A DNA stretch of 5,196 bases from Gammaproteobacteria bacterium (GCA_011330835.1 DRPO01000436.1:1-5196); one strand, 5' to 3'; positions 1 through 5,069 are shown, counted from the first letter of the stretch. The notes: generated by a model not told the origin, from the letters alone. Program-made: numbers and translations.

Positions 1-348
1 AAGGTCATCAAATCCCATCACAACGTCGGCGGCCTTCCCGACGACATGGCCCTCGACCTGGTCGAACCCCTGCGCGAACTGTTCAAGGACGAAGTGCGCA
101 AGATCGGGCTGGAACTCGGCCTGCCCTCTGAAATGGTCTACCGCCACCCATTCCCCGGCCCCGGACTCGGCGTGCGCATCGCCCTGCGCGCCGTTGAAAC
201 CATCGACTTCATGACCGCCCGCTGGTCGCATCTGCCCTACGACTTTCTCGACCTCGTCTCCCGCCGCATCATCAACGAGATCCCGGGCATTTCACGAGTG
301 ACCCACGACATTTCGGGCAAGCCGCCGGCGACGATCGAGTGGGAGTGA
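1..348 (+). CDS. guaA: GMP synthase (glutamine-hydrolysing), C-terminal part, with internal deletion
   Basis: GuaA makes GMP from XMP, glutamine and ATP in the cytoplasm, the last step of guanine nucleotide synthesis. The frame is open from base 1 and ends at a TGA at 346-348, so the N-terminal amidotransferase and most of the ATP-pyrophosphatase domain lie outside the window. The visible 115 residues begin in the conserved SHHNVGGLP segment, continue through LVEPLRELFKDEVRKIGLELG and RHPFPGPGLGVRI, and end in the invariant DISGKPPATIEWE tail. What is odd: in ordinary GuaA about 58 residues lie between PGPGLGVR(I/V) and LRAVETIDFM, including the conserved block around RSVGVMGDGR. Here the two blocks are joined directly near base 180 with the frame kept. 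The deleted stretch is half of the dimerisation domain that also helps hold XMP, so the product is probably impaired if the sequence is right. Identity is certain; function of this copy is in doubt. Confidence 0.95.
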   Translation, partial: KVIKSHHNVGGLPDDMALDLVEPLRELFKDEVRKIGLELGLPSEMVYRHPFPGPGLGVRIALRAVETIDFMTARWSHLPYDFLDLVSRRIINEIPGISRVTHDISGKPPATIEWE

Positions 349-491
349 CCGCGGCTGTCCGGAAGCAGCGCTTCGGCGGGCATTGCGCGACTCAGTGGTT
401 GGTCATGCCCACGCTATTGGATGTGGTGTAGTGCTATCGGCTTGATAAGCCAGTCAATGCTGACGGCAATCTGGCGCTCCCCATTCCCTGT
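349..491. other. Convergent intergenic region between guaA and the methyltransferase-like gene
   Basis: This 143-bp gap separates two genes that run toward each other, so a terminator would be expected. Only weak pairing is visible, for example a 4-5 bp stem GGCTT/AAGCC at about 439-451, and no run of T follows it on either strand. I see no clear intrinsic terminator, gene or repeat here. Confidence 0.5.
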
Positions 492-1262
492 TCAGCTCTG
501 GATGGCGTTGCGCCGGAGGAGCGAGCGCCGCAGGGCCTTGCCGGGGAGGCCGAGTTTCCGGCAGCGGTCGAGAAAGGCGCGGTCTAGCGGAGGCGGGGCG
601 TCGCGGAAGGCGTAGAGGATGCTGTTGCCGTCTTCCTCGTCGAGTCGCCAGTGGGGCTCGCCGAAAACGGTGGTCAGATGCGTCGTGGCGTTGTCCCAGG
701 CTTGCGGGACAGTGCGCCAGAGGTTGATGGCGAGCAGGCCGTTGCGGTTCAGGCGTTCGCGGCAGCGGTCGAAGAAGCGCAGGGTGGAGACGGTTTCCGC
801 CGGGCCATTGGCGTCGAACAGGTCGATGATAATCAGGTCGCGGCGGGTTTCGATCTGGTCGAGAAAGTAGTCGGCGTCGGCGGTGAACAGCGCCATGCGT
901 TCGTCGGCGGGGAGGTTGAAATAGTCCAGGGCGAGGTTGATGACGGCTTCTCGGCGTTCGACGGCGGTCAGCGTGAGCTCGGGCATCCGTCGGTGCAAAT
1001 GGCTGGCGACGCTGCCGGCGCCAAGCCCGAGGATCAGCGCGTCGCGAGGTTGCGGATGCAGGGCGGCGGCCAGCAGCAGTTTGTCATCGTAGTGAAAGAT
1101 TGGCCGTCCCGGCGGCTCCAGCGACTGGCAGCTCTGCTTGATGGCGGAGCCGAAGTGCAGGCAGCGGCGGTTGTCGTGATCGACGACTTCGATCAGGCCG
1201 TGGTCGTCTCGGCGTTCGGCCACCAGACGACCGCCGTGGCGGGTTTCATGGCGTGATTTCAC
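492..1262 (-). CDS. Spermidine synthase-like SAM-dependent protein (PABS fold)
   Basis: This 256-residue cytoplasmic protein has the Rossmann core of the spermidine/spermine synthase superfamily. In order: a short N-terminal beta part with IEVVDHDNRRCLHFG (about 24-38) and QS (43-44); the nucleotide-binding loop LILGLGAGSVA (77-87); the acidic end of strand 2 at E102 in AVERRE; DADYF (129-133); and strand 4 DLIIIDLFDANGP (142-154). True aminopropyltransferases carry a GGGDGG-type loop and a D-S-S/T-D-P catalytic motif. Here the loop is GLGAGS and the motif reads DLFDANG, so polyamine synthesis is unlikely. A methyltransferase or an orphan SAM-binding role fits better; the substrate is unknown. 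The start is a GTG at 1262; no convincing Shine-Dalgarno is visible upstream, and a GTG at codon 14 is an alternative. It is a single gene, convergent with guaA and separated from the zinc operon by 308 bp of repeats. Confidence 0.85.
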   Translation of the reverse strand: MKSRHETRHGGRLVAERRDDHGLIEVVDHDNRRCLHFGSAIKQSCQSLEPPGRPIFHYDDKLLLAAALHPQPRDALILGLGAGSVASHLHRRMPELTLTAVERREAVINLALDYFNLPADERMALFTADADYFLDQIETRRDLIIIDLFDANGPAETVSTLRFFDRCRERLNRNGLLAINLWRTVPQAWDNATTHLTTVFGEPHWRLDEEDGNSILYAFRDAPPPLDRAFLDRCRKLGLPGKALRRSLLRRNAIQS

Positions 1263-1319
1263 GGGTTCGAAGGTCTCACGAAACGCATGGGCAGGGCAAG
1301 CCGGGGGGTATCTCGCTGG

Positions 1320-1339
1320 ATTCCCGCGTTCGCGGGAAT
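1320..1339. repeat. dRS3-like palindrome ATTCCC-N8-GGGAAT
   Basis: The 20 bases ATTCCCGCGTTCGCGGGAAT form a 9-bp perfect stem around a TT centre. They match the ATTCCC-N8-GGGAAT pattern of the dRS3 repeat known from Neisseria; similar units are scattered in many proteobacterial genomes. Read through, such units give the familiar spurious peptide WIPAFAGM, which is seen here on the plus strand. It stands alone between the methyltransferase-like gene and the larger palindrome. Confidence 0.75.
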
Positions 1340-1378
1340 GAAGGAGGGGGGGTGCAGTGCAGTGAAACCCGGTGAATG

Positions 1379-1543
1379 TATACCTCTTGCGATTGAGAAT
1401 ACCCCGTTCAGGGTGCGTGGATTTTCGTCGAGAGCAAGGCGTAAAAACGCAGGCATAGTGGGGCTACGTCAAGTTTTTACAACGCAGCTATCGGCGAAAA
1501 GATGCGTGCCCTGAACGGGGTATTCTCAATCGCAAGAGGTATA
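1379..1543. repeat. 165-bp interrupted palindrome with perfect 35-bp outer arms (MITE-like)
   Basis: Bases 1379-1413 are the exact reverse complement of 1509-1543. Pairing continues inward about a single centre at base 1461: CG/CG (1416-1417 with 1505-1506), TTTTCGTCGA (1422-1431 with 1491-1500, one wobble), AGC (1433-1435 with 1487-1489), GTAAAAAC/GTTTTTAC (1441-1448 with 1473-1480, shifted by one base) and TAG/CTA at the apex (1456-1458 with 1464-1466). There is no transposase gene inside. This structure suggests a small non-autonomous mobile element or a large palindromic intergenic repeat. On the minus strand it begins 27 bases after the zur stop codon, so its transcript could fold into a long hairpin protecting the 3' end of the zinc operon mRNA; no U-run marks it as an intrinsic terminator. 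I see no obvious target-site duplication. Confidence 0.85.
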
Positions 1544-1570
1544 AACCGAACCCCAACCAAGCAGTTCGCG

Positions 1571-2023
1571 TCAATCAGCCTCGCTTGCGCAGCGGGCGCA
1601 GGTTCCCAGCAGTTCGACCACGGGGCGGCGGGTGATGAAGCCGGTGTTCTGCTCGGCTTCGGCGACGCCTTGTTCGATGGCGGGGTTTTCGATTTCGCGG
1701 ACGAGGCCGCAGTCGGAGCAGATGAGGAATTGGCTGGCGTGGGGTTTGTCGGGGTGGTTGCAGCCGACGTAGGCGTGGAGGGTTTCGAGTTTGTGGATCA
1801 GGCCTTGCTGGAGCAGGAAGTCGAGCGCGCGGTAGACGGTTGGCGGCGCGGGGTTGGGGGCGACGGCGCGCATCCGGTCGAGGATTTCGTAGGCGGAGAG
1901 GGGTTTGTCGGCGGCGCAGACCAGTTCGAAGACGGTGCGCCGTTGTCGGGTGAGGCGGGCCTGGCGCTGCTGGCAGAGGCGTTCGGCGCGGCGCAGGGTT
2001 TTCTGGATGCGTTGCTTATCCAT
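1571..2023 (-). CDS. zur: Zinc uptake regulator Zur (Fur family)
   Basis: A 150-residue dimeric DNA-binding repressor that senses zinc. The winged-helix part (about 1-82) contains RLTRQRRTVFELV and PPTVYRALDFLLQQGLIHK, the recognition-helix region typical of Zur. The metal sites known from E. coli Zur can be placed: structural site C102, C105, C142 and C145 (ICSDCG and GTCARC), and sensing site H77, C88, H95 and E110. Length and motif order are normal and nothing looks damaged. The ATG at 2023 overlaps the znuB stop by 8 bases (2016-2023), and a GAGG lies about 7 bases before it, so translation is probably coupled to znuB. As last gene of the operon behind a Zur box, it should repress its own production when zinc is abundant. 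Fur and PerR are less likely because of the PPTVYRALDFLL block and the position of the gene. Confidence 0.95.
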   Translation of the reverse strand: MDKQRIQKTLRRAERLCQQRQARLTRQRRTVFELVCAADKPLSAYEILDRMRAVAPNPAPPTVYRALDFLLQQGLIHKLETLHAYVGCNHPDKPHASQFLICSDCGLVREIENPAIEQGVAEAEQNTGFITRRPVVELLGTCARCASEAD

Positions 2024-2879
2024 GGCGGGCCTCGAGGCGGCGCAGTGAGCGGAGGTTGCGGTAGCGCCCCAGCAGCCGCTGGAGCAGTGCGGAGGCCAGG
2101 TAGACGCCGCCGGCGAGCAGGATGATGACCGGGCCGGCGGGGGCGTCGGTCTGGTAGGAGAGCGCCAGGCCGGCGGTGGTTTCGATCGCGCCGAGGAGGG
2201 TGGCGACCAGCATCATGCGCGTCAGCGAGTGCAGGAAATGGCCGGCGCTGGCGGCGGGCAGGGTGATCAGCGCCAGCACGAGGATCAGGCCGACCACCTG
2301 GATCAGCAGCACCACGGTGACGGCGATCAGCGTCAGCAGCAGCAGGTAGTAGAACGGGACGGAGACGCCCCGGATGCGGGCGAATTCCTCGTCGAAAATG
2401 ACGACCAGGATTTCCCGGTGGCGGGCGGTGACGACGCCCAGCAGGATCAGATCCAGCGCGGCCATGAACCACAGGCTCTTCTCGGGAACCAGCAGGATAT
2501 TGCCGAACAGGTAGCTGAGCAGGTCGCTCTGATAGCCCGGCGTGCGCGAGATGAACAGGATGCCGACCGCCATGCCGATGGCCCATAGCGCGCCGATCAG
2601 CGTGTCCTCCTGGGCGCGCAGATAGAGCCGAACCGAGCCGATCAGCAGCGCGGCGGCGACCGCGGCCAGCAGCGCGCCGGCCATCGGATCGAAGCCGTAG
2701 TAGACCGCCGCGCCCATGCCGCCGAGCACGGTGTGCGCGATGCCGCCGGCGACGAAGGTGATGCGCTTGACCACGACATACGCGCCGATGACGCCGCAGC
2801 CAATGCTGGCCAGCAGCCCGGCGATCAGCGCGTATTGCAGAAAGGGCTGCGCGAGCAGGGAGTGAAAGAACTCAGCCAT
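2016..2879 (-). CDS. znuB: Zinc ABC transporter, inner-membrane permease ZnuB
   Basis: An ABC-3 family permease that forms the zinc channel in the inner membrane and contacts ZnuC. The 287 residues are almost wholly hydrophobic segments. Landmarks: FLQYALIAGLLASIGCG (first helix), the conserved GGIAHTVLGG with a membrane histidine, SYLFGNILLV, the coupling region GLILVLALITLPAASA, and DAPAGPVIILL near the end; the tail is basic and cytoplasmic-looking. I prefer the ATG at 2879 because the protein then starts at MAEFFHSLL, close to the first helix as in relatives, and because it overlaps the znuC stop by 8 bases, the same pattern as at znuB-zur. An in-frame ATG at 2912 would add 11 residues; neither start has a strong Shine-Dalgarno. 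A manganese transporter is possible for this family, but the zur neighbour argues for zinc. Confidence 0.93.
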   Translation of the reverse strand: MAEFFHSLLAQPFLQYALIAGLLASIGCGVIGAYVVVKRITFVAGGIAHTVLGGMGAAVYYGFDPMAGALLAAVAAALLIGSVRLYLRAQEDTLIGALWAIGMAVGILFISRTPGYQSDLLSYLFGNILLVPEKSLWFMAALDLILLGVVTARHREILVVIFDEEFARIRGVSVPFYYLLLLTLIAVTVVLLIQVVGLILVLALITLPAASAGHFLHSLTRMMLVATLLGAIETTAGLALSYQTDAPAGPVIILLAGGVYLASALLQRLLGRYRNLRSLRRLEARHG

Positions 2880-3639
2880 GACTGTGAGCCACTCGCCGGA
2901 CGTTGTCGCCATAGAGCGCGTGGATGGCCTCGGCGTCGATGGATTCGGTCTGGTGACAGACCAGCGTCCGGTTCACGCAGGCCACCCGGTTGACGTAACT
3001 GGAAATGAAGGCGATGTCGTGCGACACCACGACGATGGTCAGCCGCCGGTTGAGCTGTTTCAGCAGGTCGAAAATATCGCTCTCCAGGCGCTGGTCGATG
3101 TTCGCCGTCGGCTCGTCGAGAATCAGGATTTCCGGCTCGCCGGCCAGCGCCCGCGCCAGCAACACCCGTTGCAACTGTCCGCCGGACAGGCTGCCGATCT
3201 GCCGGTTCGCCAGATCCGCCGCTTCCACCTCGCGCAGCGCGGCTCGCGCCGCCTGCCGGTCGGCGTCGCTGTAGCGCCCCGGCAGCCAGCGTTCGCGCCA
3301 TGAGGGCTTTTTCACGACGCCAAGCCGGCCCAGCAGCGCCACCTGTTCCACCGAGATCGGAAAATCCCTCGCAAAGCCTGGATGCTGCGGCACATAACCG
3401 ACCCGCCGCGCCGCGCGGCGAGGGCTTTTGCCCAGCACCCGGATCCGGCCCGAGCGGGGCTCCAGCAATCCCAGCACAAGCTTGAGCAGCGTGCTTTTCC
3501 CTCCGGCGTTGGGGCCGACCACGCCCAGAAAATCGCCCGCCATCACCCGCAGGGACACCTGCTCCAGCACCGGCGTTTCCCCGTAGGAGAAGGAGACGTT
3601 ATCCATCTCGATGACTGGCGTATTGCCCGTCTCGGTCAT
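2872..3639 (-). CDS. znuC: Zinc ABC transporter, ATP-binding protein ZnuC
   Basis: The ATPase that powers zinc uptake from the cytoplasmic face of ZnuB. All ABC motifs are present in its 255 residues: an aromatic A-loop Y19, Walker A GPNAGGKST (42-50), Q-loop Q85 in GYVPQ, signature LSGGQ (151-155), Walker B ILILDEP (171-177) and switch histidine H207 in VVVSHD. Walker A reads NAGGK where most family members have NGAGK; the pattern G-x4-GK-[ST] is intact, so activity is expected. The C-terminus ends in AHSHG, the short histidine-containing tail often seen in metal ABC ATPases. The ATG at 3639 overlaps the znuA stop in an ATGA junction (3636-3639) and is preceded by a strong GGGAGG about 5 bases upstream, the best ribosome site in the operon. 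Length is normal for the family. Confidence 0.96.
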   Translation of the reverse strand: MTETGNTPVIEMDNVSFSYGETPVLEQVSLRVMAGDFLGVVGPNAGGKSTLLKLVLGLLEPRSGRIRVLGKSPRRAARRVGYVPQHPGFARDFPISVEQVALLGRLGVVKKPSWRERWLPGRYSDADRQAARAALREVEAADLANRQIGSLSGGQLQRVLLARALAGEPEILILDEPTANIDQRLESDIFDLLKQLNRRLTIVVVSHDIAFISSYVNRVACVNRTLVCHQTESIDAEAIHALYGDNVRRVAHSHG

Positions 3640-4475
3640 CGCTGCCTCCCGGCGATGATTTCCGCCGCCTTCAGCGCCTGATCGAGAAAATCCGGCCCCA
3701 GCGGATCCAGCGTCGCCACCCGCGCGCCGATCGCCTGGGCGATGCGTTGCGCCAGCCGCGTGCTGAACTGCGGCTGGACGAAAATTACGCGAATATTTTC
3801 GGCTTTCGCCTGCTCGATCAGTTTCGCCAGCGCCCGAGCGCCGGGCGCCTTGCCCCCGGTCTCGACGGCCGCCTGGGTCAGTCCATAAGTGTCGGCGAAA
3901 TAGCCCCAGGCGGGGTGGAATACCAGAAACCGCCGCTGCTTGACCGGCGCCAGCAACTTCCGGATCTGCCTATCGACCCCGTCGATGCGCGCCGCCAGCC
4001 GCTGAAAACCCTGCTCGAAATGGTTGCGATGCGCCGGATCCGCCTCGGTCAGCGCATCGCGGATTGCCGCCGCCATGCGCCGGGCCAGCGGGGGGCTGGT
4101 CCAGACATGCGGATCGAGGTCGGAACGCCCATCATGGCCGTGATGTTCCTCCAGCCTGCGCAACTCGATCCCCCGTCGAACATCCACCAGCCGCAACGTC
4201 GGTCGCGCCGCGCGAATTCGCTCCAGCCACAGCCGCTCCAGCGGGACGCCCACGAAAAACAGCAGATCCGCCGAACTGGCGGCATGGATCTGGCGGGGCG
4301 ACGGATTGTACACCGCCGGATTATCGCCAGGCCGCGTCATCGAAACGACCTCCACCCGGTCGCCGCCCACCGCCTCCACCAGCGTTTTCAGCGGGATGAT
4401 GCTGACGGCCACCTTCAGCGGTTGGGCCGCCAGCGCGGCGGGCGACATCAGTAAAAGAACCAGCAGCAGTCGCAT
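3636..4475 (-). CDS. znuA: Zinc ABC transporter, periplasmic substrate-binding protein ZnuA
   Basis: A 279-residue cluster A-I (TroA-like) metal-binding protein that delivers Zn2+ to ZnuBC. Residues 1-16 form a signal peptide (one Arg, a leucine-rich core, ALA-AQ cleavage site near 16/17) with no lipobox, so the mature protein is soluble. Family landmarks: KVAVSIIPLKTLVEAVGG (21-38), SADLLFFVGVPLE (68-80), DPHVW with ligand H123, VFHPAWGYFADTYGL with ligand H187, VQPQFSTRLAQRIA (233-246) and acidic D257. What is odd: the segment that normally reads like NPHTYEPTP here reads NPAVYNPSP (52-60), so the usual first histidine ligand is missing. The His-rich loop is also short, only HHGH at 111-114. 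A subgroup of the family seems to tolerate this. The start ATG at 4475 has a pyrimidine-rich leader without a Shine-Dalgarno. Operon position and the Zur box support zinc; manganese or another metal cannot be excluded. Confidence 0.93.
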   Translation of the reverse strand: MRLLLVLLLMSPAALAAQPLKVAVSIIPLKTLVEAVGGDRVEVVSMTRPGDNPAVYNPSPRQIHAASSADLLFFVGVPLERLWLERIRAARPTLRLVDVRRGIELRRLEEHHGHDGRSDLDPHVWTSPPLARRMAAAIRDALTEADPAHRNHFEQGFQRLAARIDGVDRQIRKLLAPVKQRRFLVFHPAWGYFADTYGLTQAAVETGGKAPGARALAKLIEQAKAENIRVIFVQPQFSTRLAQRIAQAIGARVATLDPLGPDFLDQALKAAEIIAGRQR

Positions 4476-4502
4476 GGGCGTACGGGATCAGAGGGGAGAG
4501 AG

Positions 4503-4522
4503 AATGTTACATTATAACATAA
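4503..4522. promoter_or_regulatory. Zur box (zinc-dependent operator) upstream of znuA
   Basis: The sequence AATGTTACATTATAACATAA closely fits the gammaproteobacterial Zur-box pattern TGTTATA-N-TATAACA. Within its 15-base core (4505-4519) 12 of 15 positions agree with the reverse complement, centred at 4512. It lies about 30 bases before the znuA start and covers the -10 element on the minus strand, so zinc-loaded Zur would block RNA polymerase directly. It stands out as an AT-rich island in GC-rich surroundings. Confidence 0.85.
4511..4516 (-). promoter_or_regulatory. Likely -10 element of the znuACB-zur promoter
   Basis: On the minus strand these bases read TATAAT, a perfect -10 hexamer, preceded by TG and one base, which makes an extended -10. 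A start site near 4504 would give a leader of about 29 bases. No good -35 is found at 16-18 bases upstream (GCAACA or CAACAA at best), which fits a promoter that relies on the extended -10. Confidence 0.65.
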
Positions 4523-4617
4523 CGAAATGTGCTTGTTGCGTCCAAGATTGTTCAGGCAGGGTGAGCGCACCTAAGCTCCACCGATTGGGAGCGCCGGCGT
4601 GCGCGCGTTGGTCGGTC

Positions 4618-4649
4618 GGCTTGTACGCGCATCCTTGCGCGGACAAGCC
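4618..4649. repeat. Strong hairpin inside the repeat cluster
   Basis: GGCTTGT (4618-4624) pairs with ACAAGCC (4643-4649), then after one mismatch CGCGCA (4626-4631) pairs with TGCGCG (4636-4641) around a TCCT loop: 13 pairs in 32 bases. No U-run follows on either strand, so it is not a typical intrinsic terminator. Confidence 0.7.
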
Positions 4650-4650
4650 T

Positions 4651-4674
4651 CAATCGGCCTTCCATGGCCGATTG
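4651..4674. repeat. Second hairpin directly after the first
   Basis: CAATCGGCC (4651-4659) pairs perfectly with GGCCGATTG (4666-4674) around a 6-base loop. Only one base separates it from the preceding hairpin, so the two form a tandem pair reminiscent of REP/BIME-type units. Confidence 0.7.
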
Positions 4675-4764
4675 CCCGAGTCGGCGCGCTGTCGAGGCGG
4701 GGCGGGCGAAGGGGGAGGAAGAGCGCCTTCGGCTCGTCGGGCCGAGCCCGACATTGCCGGGTTG

Positions 4765-4823
4765 GCCGGCGGGACGCCGGCGCTCCCAGGGAGGGCTGCT
4801 GGGAGCGCCGGCATCTTGCCGGC
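4765..4823. repeat. Long hairpin sharing the GGGAGCGCCGGC motif
   Basis: Bases 4776-4789 pair perfectly with 4799-4812, and pairing continues outward through GGCCGGC-type bases to 4765/4823 with one mismatch and two G-T positions, about 24 pairs around a 9-base loop. The right arm holds a third copy of GGGAGCGCCGGC (4801-4812) in the same direction as the copy at 4587-4598, so one arm of this hairpin also serves as the right end of the 203-bp inverted-repeat segment. Confidence 0.75.
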
Positions 4824-4884
4824 AAGGGCGTTGGGTATGTCACCTGAGGTTGTCGTTTGTCGGTAAGCGGCTTTTGTGGCGGGT

Positions 4885-5016
4885 TTCGCGCCCAGATGCC
4901 TCGTACTTCTTTTCTGGTTCATGGCGATGGGCGCGAGTGACTTTTCTTTGCTCGCCCAAAGAAAAAACCCAGGCATCCTGAACGATTCTTGAACGCAAGA
5001 AGTATAGGGGCGCGAA
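4885..5016. repeat. Imperfect inverted repeat with central TTTTCTTTG/CAAAGAAAA palindrome
   Basis: TTCGCGCCC (4885-4893) is matched by GGGCGCGAA (5008-5016), and TACTTCTT (4904-4911) by AAGAAGTA (4997-5004). In the middle TTTTCTTTG (4942-4950) pairs with CAAAGAAAA (4957-4965) around CTCGCC. GATGCC (4895-4900) also has an inverted partner GGCATC (4972-4977). The central motif resembles a TTTTCTTTGCTxGCCCAAAGAAAA repeat that I recall from several proteobacterial genomes. No gene is supported here; the short open frames are GC-driven. Confidence 0.6.
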
Positions 5017-5069
5017 CGGGCGGAATTGGCGAACCCGGATCTGATTTCATGTTGGATTTTTCGGCGTGG

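Larger units (their letters stand above)
4586..4788. repeat. 203-bp segment bounded by a perfect 15-bp inverted repeat
   Basis: TGGGAGCGCCGGCGT at 4586-4600 is the exact reverse complement of 4774-4788. Inside are two tight hairpins and a GC-rich stretch, but no supported gene. Terminal inverted repeats around a short non-coding core resemble a MITE or a composite palindromic repeat. No target-site duplication is obvious. The segment fills much of the gap between znuA and the lipoprotein gene. Confidence 0.6.

Noticed and set aside
651..1256. Plus-strand open frame of 201 codons opposite the spermidine synthase-like gene
   Set aside because: Antisense of a recognisable SAM-binding fold; low-complexity composition and no domain visible.
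1259..1514. Short open frames on both strands through the repeats (WIPAFAGM and NGVFSIARGI peptides)
   Set aside because: These peptides come from reading palindromic intergenic repeats; the same peptide appears from both arms, which shows it is a repeat artefact.
1502..2125. Plus-strand open frame of 207 codons across zur and znuB
   Set aside because: It starts inside the palindrome arm (MRALNGVFSIARGI, a common spurious peptide of such repeats) and then runs antisense to zur; Gly/Ala/Val-rich low complexity.
1798..2586. Minus-strand open frame of 262 codons overlapping znuB and zur in another frame
   Set aside because: Proline/arginine-rich out-of-frame reading of znuB; znuB has all family motifs.
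3747..4454. Long plus-strand open frame of 235 codons opposite znuA
   Set aside because: It is the antisense of a clear znuA with intact motifs, has no ribosome site, and its composition (rich in R, P, Q, H) is typical of a GC-rich shadow frame.
4586..4825. Possible CRISPR array
   Set aside because: The shared 12-base motif occurs only three times, in mixed orientation and with unequal spacing; there are no direct repeats with regular spacers and no cas genes.
4942..4970. Intrinsic terminator at TTTTCTTTG...CAAAGAAAAAA
   Set aside because: The stem is AT-rich and not followed by a T-run on the plus strand (A-run instead); on the minus strand there is a T-run before, not after, the stem, and no gene ends there.
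4571..4981. Several 80-110 codon frames on both strands in the znuA-lipoprotein gap
   Set aside because: They overlap each other on both strands, contain hairpin repeats, and lack ribosome sites and domains.
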